A stretch of 64,000 nucleotides of DNA from Kibdelosporangium aridum. GTDB taxonomy: Bacteria > Actinomycetota > Actinomycetes > Mycobacteriales > Pseudonocardiaceae. The translations under genes were made by a program, and so were the position numbers. Shown here one piece after another: positions 17,912 to 25,907 of the stretch. Under the pieces are notes generated by a model. The model was not told the origin of the DNA and searched no databases. It was given only the letters and a program-made list of their open reading frames with translations. The stretch lies in assembly GCF_900176515.1 (NCBI RefSeq), contig NZ_FWXV01000002.1:1426001-1490000 (forward strand), written 5' to 3'. Each line of letters begins with the position of its first letter. The stretch's first letter is position 1.

Positions 17912-19201
17912 CTACTTGCGGATCGGGTTGTCCTTCAAGACCCGCACGATGCCGTCGACCACCGCGGGCTGTAGCAGCTGGTTGTTGCCCGAAGCGATCG
18001 TGCGCTCGACGACCTCGACGGCGACGACCTCGTTCTGAGCGAGCATTTCGCCAGCGGCTCGACCGTTGTCATCAGGAGTTTTGCCATAGTGCAGCACGGT
18101 CAAGTCGCCGAAGGAAGCCGCCAGGTAACGCAAAGCCCGGATGGTGAACGAGTCGCTGAGCATCCCGACCGACTCGGTCACTGTGCCTTGCCCCGTCGCG
18201 TGTCCCACCTGCACCGGCGTGTTGAAGTCCGGCGAGAGGTTGCGGGTCTGGTCGCGTTCCCCGTCCGGCTTCAGCGAGTACATGAAACCCTTGTTGGTTC
18301 CGGAAAGCCCGATCAGCGGCGGGGTGTCGGCCGGGATCGAGTACTCCTGCACCGGCTGGGTCACCCATTTCCGGGTGATCGTCGGGTGGATCGCCTCGGC
18401 CAGCCTGCGGGCGAGCACCAGTCCGCCTTCGTCCCACCAGTGGCCGTCCAGCGGCGGGTAGACCGGCTTGCCGAGTTGCTGGCCGCGGGCGTGTAGTTCG
18501 CCGCGCAGGTCGACCACGCCTTTTTCGGCGGTGAGCAGCGGCCAGAGTTCGCTGTTCACCTTCTGCATGCAGTCTTTGCCCGCGTAGGAGTTCGGCAGGT
18601 TCTCCGGCACGATCGTGGTCTTGTCCGGTGCCACCACCATCACGAACTTGCGGCCGGACGCTTCGACGCCTTCCCGCAACCGACGGATCTGGTCCATTGT
18701 GGACTTCAGGTCGCGTGCCTGGTTGCACCGGCTGACCACGTCGTCGCCGTAGTACATCCAGCCGTTCTTGCCCTCGATCGCCAACGGGATCGTCACGCCC
18801 GGGTTGATCTGGCGCTTGTCGCCCTGCGGGCCGGGCACCACGGCCACCGGGCCGGACTGCTGGGGGCTGCGGCCGAGGTTCGGCGGTTCGCCGAACAGGC
18901 CGCGGCTGATGCCGTTCACCGCGTCGATCGCTTCCCGGCGGAACGGCAGGTGGTCGTTCGACCAGCCGTTGAAATTCGTGAAGAACGACCAGCCGTCACC
19001 CGGATTCGGAAATGACGCCAGCCGGTGGTTCTCCAATTCCGTCGGACGCATTCCGAATGTCAACGAAATCAACGGCATGGCGAAGAACACGACTGCGCAA
19101 ATGATCGCCGTCAGCTGCCGGACACCGTGCCTCGGCCGGTAGAGGCTGTGCTCACGGGGCAGCCACGCCTCGTGCACGGGAGGCAGCGTCGATTGCGCCA
19201 T
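17912..19201 (-). CDS. AlgX/AlgJ-like SGNH-hydrolase-fold polysaccharide O-acetylation protein
   Basis: Membrane-anchored or exported protein, 429 aa, with an N-terminal helix (about residues 28-50, LTAIICAVVFFAMPLISL). The catalytic elements match AlgJ/AlgX-type acetyltransferases: Asp and His in DGHWWDEGG, and a Ser in MLSDSFTIRAL. Such proteins transfer acetyl groups to exported glycans in concert with an MBOAT partner; no MBOAT gene is in this window. Neighbours are a methyltransferase and a large glycosyltransferase, which supports a role in modifying a surface polymer. Confidence 0.8.
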   Translation of the reverse strand: MAQSTLPPVHEAWLPREHSLYRPRHGVRQLTAIICAVVFFAMPLISLTFGMRPTELENHRLASFPNPGDGWSFFTNFNGWSNDHLPFRREAIDAVNGISRGLFGEPPNLGRSPQQSGPVAVVPGPQGDKRQINPGVTIPLAIEGKNGWMYYGDDVVSRCNQARDLKSTMDQIRRLREGVEASGRKFVMVVAPDKTTIVPENLPNSYAGKDCMQKVNSELWPLLTAEKGVVDLRGELHARGQQLGKPVYPPLDGHWWDEGGLVLARRLAEAIHPTITRKWVTQPVQEYSIPADTPPLIGLSGTNKGFMYSLKPDGERDQTRNLSPDFNTPVQVGHATGQGTVTESVGMLSDSFTIRALRYLAASFGDLTVLHYGKTPDDNGRAAGEMLAQNEVVAVEVVERTIASGNNQLLQPAVVDGIVRVLKDNPIRK

Positions 19202-19228
19202 GAGCTCACCCTAGCCCGAGTCAGTCAG

Positions 19229-20356
19229 TCATATACCGTGATTGATGTCTATCCGGTATTCGCCGACCTCGATCGCGTAAACGTAACTCAGCCAATGCCC
19301 ACCTGCGCGTTCGTCCGGCGTGGCCTCCAGCACGGTGCAGCCGATCTGCTCGAACAGCGCGTACACCAGGTCCTTGCGCACGCCGTTCATCTCGAGCTCG
19401 TCACCCGTCGTCTTGGCGACGACCGGCGCCGCGGGTGCCTCGTCGACGGGAGCGGCGGTGACCGGAGCCTTGGCACGCACCTCGACCGGTACGCGCGCTG
19501 TCGCGCTGTCCCGTTCGGCCCACCACGCCACGGTTTCCTGGACGAGGTCGACTTCCAGTTCGTACGAACCCGGTTCGCTCGGAGCCATGACCCGGATCAG
19601 CACCTCGGTCGACTCACCTGGCCGCAACGGGCATCGGACAGGCTCGCGGCCGTCGTCCTGCACGAACATCGCGCCGTGCAGACGCCAGTGGTTGCCCGCG
19701 TTGAGCAACTGGCCGGGCAGCCATTCGCCGTGGCTGATGTTCTTCACGCCGACCCGGACATAGCCACTCTCACCGACTTCGAGCGAGGTCGGCGCCTCCA
19801 GCACGTGCAGCTGCGCTTTGCTGAGCGACGGCGGCATCGGGCGGGTGGCTGGGACGTGGCTGGGCAGCTGGAACACCAGGTGCCCGCCCGGCTTGGTGAT
19901 CCGGGCCATCTCCAGCAGGTAGCGCAGCGACAGCGCGGGCCTGATGTGCTGCAACGTGATCACGCTGATCACCAGGTCGACCGAGTCGTCGTCGAACGGC
20001 AGCGTGGCCGCCTCGTTGTGGACGAACGCGACCCGGTCGGGGAACGGGTTGCCGGCCTGCGCTTGTTCGATCATCGAGCGCGACACGTCAACGCCCGTGA
20101 CGTGCTTGCATTGCTCGGCCAGGGCGTAGGTCAACCGGCCGACACCACAGCCGAAGTCGACCGCGACGTCCCCGTACGACTTGCCGTGCCGGTCCAGAAC
20201 TTCCAACAGCCGGCGCACGTCGGTGCGGCCGCTGTCGAAGAAGTCCTTCCTGGCCTGGCCGTCGTGGTACTCGGTTTCGGTGAGCACCGCCCAGAACGGG
20301 TCGGATTTGGCCAGCGTCTCCCACTGGTCCCGGACCCGGTCAAGATCCTTGCTCAT
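19229..20356 (-). CDS. SAM-dependent methyltransferase with C-terminal beta-sandwich-like region
   Basis: 375 aa. Residues 60-180 form a class I methyltransferase: motif I VDFGCGVGRLT (66-76), then VTGVDVSRSMIEQA and VDLVISVITLQHI. From about 195 to 300 lies a segment resembling an immunoglobulin-like or NEW1-type beta-sandwich (GESGYVRVGVKNISHGEWLP, PGSYELEVDLVQE). The C-terminal 60 aa are a separate conserved-looking tail. Overlaps the end of the glycosyltransferase gene by 17 nt, so they are co-translated. Likely methylates a sugar or lipid-linked glycan; the sandwich may bind carbohydrate. Confidence 0.82.
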   Translation of the reverse strand: MSKDLDRVRDQWETLAKSDPFWAVLTETEYHDGQARKDFFDSGRTDVRRLLEVLDRHGKSYGDVAVDFGCGVGRLTYALAEQCKHVTGVDVSRSMIEQAQAGNPFPDRVAFVHNEAATLPFDDDSVDLVISVITLQHIRPALSLRYLLEMARITKPGGHLVFQLPSHVPATRPMPPSLSKAQLHVLEAPTSLEVGESGYVRVGVKNISHGEWLPGQLLNAGNHWRLHGAMFVQDDGREPVRCPLRPGESTEVLIRVMAPSEPGSYELEVDLVQETVAWWAERDSATARVPVEVRAKAPVTAAPVDEAPAAPVVAKTTGDELEMNGVRKDLVYALFEQIGCTVLEATPDERAGGHWLSYVYAIEVGEYRIDINHGI

Positions 20357-23129
20357 CGGCGGACTCCCTCCGGGCCGGGTCGGCGAGGCGTTCGTCCAGC
20401 ATCCGTTCCACCTTGCCGAGCTGCTCGGTCAGCTGCTCGATGCGGTCGGAGACCTGGGTTTCCAACAGGTCGATCCGCATGTTCTGGGCATCGGTCGTGT
20501 CCACGAACCGACGGTTGAGCCGGTCGAGCGCGGTCTGCACGCCGTCGGTCACCGCGCCCATCACCTTGCGCTGATGCACGTCGTAGTGGTCGATCAGGCG
20601 AAGGACCATGCGTCGCATCGCGGGCGCGAGCGGAAGGCGTGACGGTGCATTGGTTTCCGCGCGCCACCGCACCGCTTCCCGCGCATCAGCCAACGGGCGC
20701 AACACGGGATCGGTCACGGCCAGGGATTGCGTCGGCCTGTCGGACTTTCCGTCTCGCCAGTTCCGGTAGGCGTCCTGCAGCTGAGTCCGGACCCAGGAAG
20801 CAGCGGCCTCCGGCGTCCGGTTACGCAGCACGTACTCCCGCGCGGCCCGGCCACGGCGCTCGGCCTCCGCCGGGTTGTCGGCCACCTCTCGCATGGCCGC
20901 AGCGGCGGCGTCGAGGTCGGGATCGGCCCAGCGCGCGTGTTCCTGGTACGGCGGCCAACCCGGACCGACTTCGACCATCTTGTACGGGATCGGCCAGCCG
21001 ACCTCTTCGTTGAAGAACTCCGTGGTGCTGGAGTAATCCGTTGAGATGACGGCCATTCCGCGCATCATCGCCTCGGCGACGGTCAGGCCGAAGCCTTCGC
21101 TGCGGTGCAACGACACGTAGCAATCGCTGTCCGCGTAAAGCTTGTTGAGCTCCGCGACGCTCAGGTACCGCTCGACGAGCTCGATCCGTGGATCTTGGCC
21201 GATCTCGTGCAACAGGCGCTCGACGGCTTTCGCGTGCAGCTGGCCGTTGGTCGCCTTGATCACCAGCTTGACGTCGTCACGGCCTTCGAACGCCTTCTTG
21301 AAGGCTTTGACCACGCCCCAAGGGTTCTTGCGCTGACCGGTGCTGTTGTAGTCGAACGCGAAGAAGAACTGGACCGGCTTGCCGGGGTCCCGCGGCGGGC
21401 GCGGTCGCAGGCCAGGATCCAGGACCGGCACCGGGATCACCTTCACCGGCACCGAGGTGTGCTTGGCGAACGCCTTGGCGCAGAACTCGCTGACCGTCCA
21501 GATCTCGTCGACGAACTCGTAGCCGATGTGCTGCCACGCCGGGAAATCTTCGAGCTCCCACGCCCACAGCCCGATCCGGTAGCGCTCGTGGCCGACCTCC
21601 GGGTAGCTGGCCATCAGCAGTTCGGTCTGATCGGCGTTGACCGCCATGATGGTGACCGGGAACCGGGGCCTGCCCGCCGTCGGCGGCAGGTCCAGCGCGG
21701 TGCTGCAGGCCAGCGAATGCTCCTCGACCACCGACACCAGCGGGACGCCTGCCTGCTCGACCATCTTGCTGATGATCCGGCCCATCTCGCCGAGACCCAG
21801 CTCCGCGGTCAGGTAACCGGCGATGTTCACGCCGAACTCGTCGACCGGGGCACGCAATGCGCGAGGTTCCTTGGGCAGCGCCCACTTCGGAACCATCTTC
21901 TCCTGCACGCCGTACGTCCGGCACCACTGGCGGAACGCCGGAGCGTCCGTTCCACACGGCCACGGGAACGCACGCTGCAGGTCGCCACGGTTCGCCCAGA
22001 CCGCCATCACCAACCGGTTCATCCCGGCCGCTTCCTCCGGCGGTGAACTCGGTGTGGCGAGCCAGCGCTGGAAGCTGACGCCGCCGTCGTCGCCGAAAGG
22101 ATGCGGCGGGATTTCGGTGACCGCTCGCTTGAACCGCATCTCTGCGGCGTCCGGCTCCTCGGCTTCCTTCCAGGCGGCGCGGAACATCCGGCGCAGCGAC
22201 TTGGTCAGCTTGGTGCCGTCCGGCAAGGTGTCGAAGCCGTAGCGGACCGACTTCAACGGCTCACGGTAACCGTTGGCCAGCAACGCTTCCCGGTAGTCCG
22301 TGCACAGTCGCGCGACCTCGGGGTGCTCGGAGAGCCGGATCCGTGGCTTGACCGTGCAGTGCCGGCTCAACAACCACGGGTCCTCCGGGCGGTAGCCGCT
22401 GAAGTGGAAGAACCGCACAGGAGTCTCACCCGCGAGCAGCGCTCCGTCCGCACCGCGCGTCAGCGGACGCTCGTGCAGATTCCAGTACGCGACGTTGAAC
22501 CCCGGGTCCCGCAGCACGGTGTGCTTGAACAGGGCCGGGACCTGGTCGGCCCAGCGCTGGTCGGCGAACATCTGCTCGGCGGTGTCGATGATCGCGTCCT
22601 GGCGCAGCCGCTCGGCCCAGAAGTCCAGGAAACCCTTGGCTGCCTTGCTGACCGCGAGGAAACCGAGGTCGAACGTGCCCTCGCCGAGGATGGCCGCCTC
22701 GTCGGGTTGCTTGCCGTCACGCGGAAGCGGGCTGAGAAACCGCGGTGTGAGCACGATGTCGTTGTTCGCCGCGAGCGTGACCACTTCGGGCATCGGCGCG
22801 AAGACCTGGATGTCCGGGTGCAGGTAGACGGCAACGTCGGCACGGGTGAGCAACCGGCGCAACAGCAACGGTTTCACCGCGCTGGCCAGCTCGGCGACCG
22901 TGTACGAGGTCGCCATCCGCAGGTAGTCGACCTCGCTGACGTCCAACAGTTCCGGGCCGGCCAGTTGATAGCCGTCCCCGGTCTCACCCTCGGGCACGCC
23001 ATCGGTCACGACGACCACGAACTCGTGTCCCGGGTGGTGTTCCAGGTACGACTTCGCCAGGACGCGCGCGAACGGCAGGTAGTTGCGCGCGACGATCGTG
23101 CACGCGATGGCGCCGAGTGCGTCAGCCAT
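20340..23129 (-). CDS. Large two-domain glycosyltransferase with C-terminal coiled coil
   Basis: 929 aa. Residues 1-330 resemble a GT-A nucleotide-sugar fold (CTIVARNYLPFARVLAKSYL, YLHPDIQVF). Residues 430-790 form a GT4-type GT-B domain with GYLTAELGLGEMGR, FFFAFDYNSTGQRKNP and the donor-site E-x7-E stretch SEGFGLTVAEAMM. Residues 860-925 are predicted coiled coil (LLETQVSDRIEQLTEQLGKV). Two glycosyltransferase domains in one protein suggest successive additions in a surface glycan. It overlaps the upstream gene by 8 nt and the methyltransferase by 17 nt. Confidence 0.88.
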   Translation of the reverse strand: MADALGAIACTIVARNYLPFARVLAKSYLEHHPGHEFVVVVTDGVPEGETGDGYQLAGPELLDVSEVDYLRMATSYTVAELASAVKPLLLRRLLTRADVAVYLHPDIQVFAPMPEVVTLAANNDIVLTPRFLSPLPRDGKQPDEAAILGEGTFDLGFLAVSKAAKGFLDFWAERLRQDAIIDTAEQMFADQRWADQVPALFKHTVLRDPGFNVAYWNLHERPLTRGADGALLAGETPVRFFHFSGYRPEDPWLLSRHCTVKPRIRLSEHPEVARLCTDYREALLANGYREPLKSVRYGFDTLPDGTKLTKSLRRMFRAAWKEAEEPDAAEMRFKRAVTEIPPHPFGDDGGVSFQRWLATPSSPPEEAAGMNRLVMAVWANRGDLQRAFPWPCGTDAPAFRQWCRTYGVQEKMVPKWALPKEPRALRAPVDEFGVNIAGYLTAELGLGEMGRIISKMVEQAGVPLVSVVEEHSLACSTALDLPPTAGRPRFPVTIMAVNADQTELLMASYPEVGHERYRIGLWAWELEDFPAWQHIGYEFVDEIWTVSEFCAKAFAKHTSVPVKVIPVPVLDPGLRPRPPRDPGKPVQFFFAFDYNSTGQRKNPWGVVKAFKKAFEGRDDVKLVIKATNGQLHAKAVERLLHEIGQDPRIELVERYLSVAELNKLYADSDCYVSLHRSEGFGLTVAEAMMRGMAVISTDYSSTTEFFNEEVGWPIPYKMVEVGPGWPPYQEHARWADPDLDAAAAAMREVADNPAEAERRGRAAREYVLRNRTPEAAASWVRTQLQDAYRNWRDGKSDRPTQSLAVTDPVLRPLADAREAVRWRAETNAPSRLPLAPAMRRMVLRLIDHYDVHQRKVMGAVTDGVQTALDRLNRRFVDTTDAQNMRIDLLETQVSDRIEQLTEQLGKVERMLDERLADPARRESADEQGS

Positions 23130-24369
23130 TCGCCGCGAGGATCTTCAGCTGCTCGGCGAGCAGGTCGTTGTACAGCTCCGTCACCGTGACCAGATCGTTG
23201 CCGGTGACCTGGATACGCACCAGAGTGCCCTTGTGCGCGTAGTGCGCACGGATCACCGCGGGGGTCTTGTCGGTCTTGTCGATCTTGGCGGCGAGCACGC
23301 CGGTCGGCTGGTTCTCCAGCGCGGTCATGCCGTAGATCAGCTGCTGCTCACCGAGCTTGTCCCTGGCCGTGGCCGCGGTCTCGGCCGACGTCGTCTCGGT
23401 GGTGAAGATCGTCGGGTTCAGGCCCTCCGGCGTGTCGGAGACGGCCAGCCGGGCCTTGCCCGCGCCCGCGTCGGTCAGGATGCGGATCTCGTCGGCAGTG
23501 AGGAACTTCACCTGCTGGGCGTCCGCGAAGGTCTTCACCTGGCCGTAGTCCCCGGCCTTGCCCGGCAGGTCCGTGATGGACAGGTTGTCCCGCGGCTTCG
23601 GCGTCGTGGTCGGCGGCTGCGTGGGGGTGGGCGGCGGCGCGGTGGCACCGGGCTCGTTGTTGGAGCTGCCGGTGAAGAAGATGAAATACCCACCGACGGC
23701 AAGGCCGATCACCAGCACCACGGCGACGAGGATCTTGGCGGTCTTGCCGCCCTTCTTCTTGGTGTCCTCGGCGAAGACCTCGGGCCCTTGGGCCAGCCAC
23801 GTCGGCTGCAGCGACGGCATCGGCTGGTCCTCGACGCCCCACGGCGAACCCTGGCTGGGGTTCGGCGGCGTGGACTGCCAAGGCGCCTGGGGCGGCATGC
23901 CGGGTGGCTGCACCGGCCGGACGACCTGGGTGCGCTCGGCCTCACCGCCGGACTGCGCGCTGACGACCTGCGTCACATCCGGGTTGCCGCCCGGCTGCTG
24001 GCCGACGACCTGGGTCGAGTCGTTGGTCGGCTCCCAGCGGAACGCCTGCGGGAACGGACCGCTGCTCGGCTGCTGGACCTGCGTGGCCTCGGGCTGCTGC
24101 GGCGGCTGTGCGGCCTGCGGCGGCTGGGGCTGCTGCGGTGGCTGCTGGGCAGGGAACGGTCCGCTAGTCGGCTGCTGAGCCGGGAATGGCCCGCTGTTCG
24201 GCTGCTGAGCCTGGAACGGGTTGCTGGTCGGCTCGGAGACCGCAGGTGGCGTCGTCGCACCAGTCGCCGTCGCGAGCAGCTGGTCCCTGCGTTTGCGGTA
24301 GTCGTCGGCGTGGATCCGCCCCTCCGCAAGCGCCTGATCAAGCTGCCTGAGGTCTTCCTGCCAGGACAT
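23122..24369 (-). CDS. Single-pass membrane protein with Pro/Gln-rich cytoplasmic tail and TQV repeats
   Basis: 415 aa, no recognised family. Residues 1-35 form a short helical SHOCT-like motif (DLRQLDQALAEGRIHADDYR). Residues 40-200 are Pro/Gln-rich with three decapeptides of the SGPFPAQQPT type (about 50-80) and four acidic-x-TQV motifs (EATQV 95-99, DSTQVV 117-122, DVTQVV 131-136, ERTQVV 145-150). One helix follows at 212-232, then a 180-aa external domain. Paralogue of the next gene. Overlaps the glycosyltransferase by 8 nt, so the products probably act together. The TQV sites look like kinase/FHA motifs, an inference. Confidence 0.8.
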   Translation of the reverse strand: MSWQEDLRQLDQALAEGRIHADDYRKRRDQLLATATGATTPPAVSEPTSNPFQAQQPNSGPFPAQQPTSGPFPAQQPPQQPQPPQAAQPPQQPEATQVQQPSSGPFPQAFRWEPTNDSTQVVGQQPGGNPDVTQVVSAQSGGEAERTQVVRPVQPPGMPPQAPWQSTPPNPSQGSPWGVEDQPMPSLQPTWLAQGPEVFAEDTKKKGGKTAKILVAVVLVIGLAVGGYFIFFTGSSNNEPGATAPPPTPTQPPTTTPKPRDNLSITDLPGKAGDYGQVKTFADAQQVKFLTADEIRILTDAGAGKARLAVSDTPEGLNPTIFTTETTSAETAATARDKLGEQQLIYGMTALENQPTGVLAAKIDKTDKTPAVIRAHYAHKGTLVRIQVTGNDLVTVTELYNDLLAEQLKILAANG

Positions 24370-24496
24370 CCGACCCTCCAGAATCGTTCAACGGGTCTCA
24401 TTGTTGCGCATGCTCTCTTCCCGCCCGACGTCGCTGTCGTCCGGTGGAGACACGCTGGATACCACTGTGTTATCAGTGCCTTGTTATCAGTGCTGG

Positions 24497-25519
24497 TTAT
24501 TTCGGTTTGATGGACATGGTGGTCATGTCGACCATGCGCTTCATCGAGCTGACCAGCTGCCGTTCGTTGTTCGGCCCGACCTGCAGCACGACCAGCCGCA
24601 CCGCGCCGCGTTCGATCGGGTACACCGCTTCGTAGATCGCCGCGCCGTCGTTGAGGATCTTGGTCAGCGTCACCTTGGGCGGCAGGCCTTCCATCGAAGC
24701 CGGGACCATGCTCGCCCGCTTGCCCCGCTCCAGCGCGCCGGACACGATCCGGGCCCCGCCGGTGTCGGTCTGGGTCTGGAACGCGAAGAGCTGGTAGCTC
24801 AGGTTGCCGATCACGATGTTGCGGAAGTAGATCTTCTGCAGATCGGTCGCACTGAGGTAGGCGGCCTCGTCCGGCCGGATGATGTTGTTGGTCTGCGCCT
24901 GGTCCACCGTGAGCACACCCGAGGTGGACAGCGGCGAGTCCGTGGGGTTGGGAATCTTGTCGATGGACAGCTCACTGCTCGTCGCGGCCGGCGGTGGCAC
25001 GGCGATCTGCGGGCTGTCGTTGGTGCCACGGAACGCGAACCACCACGTCCCGGCGGCGACCAACGCGAGAACCACGACGGCGATGACGAACTTCGGCACC
25101 CGCGACTTCTTCGTCGGGCCCGTGGGTGGTGTGCCGAAGACCTCGGAACCGATCATCGGGGCAGACATCGGCGGCGGGCCCTGCCCTTGCGGCGGCTGCA
25201 TGGCGGCCGGTGGCTGCTGTGGGTGTTGCTGCTGTTGTGCCGGACCGGCGGGCCTTGCCGTGGTCCACGCGACCGGAGGGACCTGCTGGGTCACGTCCGC
25301 GGTTTTGCTCGTGTCCGGTTTGGTGTCGCCGTTGAACGCGTTGGCGATCGACGGTTTGGCGACCGACGGTGACTTCTGCCGTTGCACGCGCCGCAGGCTG
25401 ACCGCGCCACTCGATGCCGCCGCGAGCAGTTCATCACGCCTTTTGCGGTATTCCTCGGCGCGAATCTGGCCCGCGGACAGCTGCTCGTCCAAGCTTTGCA
25501 GCTCGTCCTGCCAACCCAT
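24497..25519 (-). CDS. Paralogous single-pass membrane protein, SHOCT-like N-terminus
   Basis: 340 aa. It shares with the 415-aa neighbour the same layout: short N-terminal helix (ELQSLDEQLSAGQIRAEEYR), basic YRKRRDELL, a Pro/Gln-rich linker to about residue 135, one membrane helix (142-163) and an external domain of about 175 aa. Only one TQ motif (DVTQQV, 75-80) is present. A 127-bp gap separates the two genes. The external domains are divergent, so this is an old duplication. Function unknown; placement suggests assembly or anchoring of a surface glycan machine. Confidence 0.78.
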   Translation of the reverse strand: MGWQDELQSLDEQLSAGQIRAEEYRKRRDELLAAASSGAVSLRRVQRQKSPSVAKPSIANAFNGDTKPDTSKTADVTQQVPPVAWTTARPAGPAQQQQHPQQPPAAMQPPQGQGPPPMSAPMIGSEVFGTPPTGPTKKSRVPKFVIAVVVLALVAAGTWWFAFRGTNDSPQIAVPPPAATSSELSIDKIPNPTDSPLSTSGVLTVDQAQTNNIIRPDEAAYLSATDLQKIYFRNIVIGNLSYQLFAFQTQTDTGGARIVSGALERGKRASMVPASMEGLPPKVTLTKILNDGAAIYEAVYPIERGAVRLVVLQVGPNNERQLVSSMKRMVDMTTMSIKPK

Positions 25520-25907
25520 GTGACAGCCCCTTCATCCCGGTAGAGCGGATGCCAAGTCCGATTCTCGCTCCCAGCCGCCAGCCGTGGGGGCAAAGCCGGG
25601 ACGGATGTACATATCGGCAAGGTCAGCACCCTGCCGGGAAGGACGGTGGTGGATCCTCTCCAGTCGCCGTGCGGTTCACCGTGATAGGCGAATCTTGCCA
25701 CTGTTGTACAACGGACAGTGCAGGGCGGTCGCCCGAATGGGCTTATCGAGATGTCAACGGTCGGACTTACGCGCCAAGTGGACTGGACATTTTGCATTCG
25801 CACAGGGTCGCGATGGTCGGTCGAGCGGGGGCCGTCAAGTATTGTCGCGCTGGGTGTTCGCTGCTCAACGGCGCGGCCCGCACAGTCCGGTTGTTCCAGG
25901 GGGACAG
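25520..25907. other. 388-bp divergent intergenic region
   Basis: Separates the leftward paralogue/glycosyltransferase operon from the rightward GT-C-like gene, so it should hold both promoters. Frames cross it but lack ribosome-binding sites or family resemblance. The only motif I note is TTGTACAA near 25704. No repeat or RNA gene seen. Confidence 0.5.
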
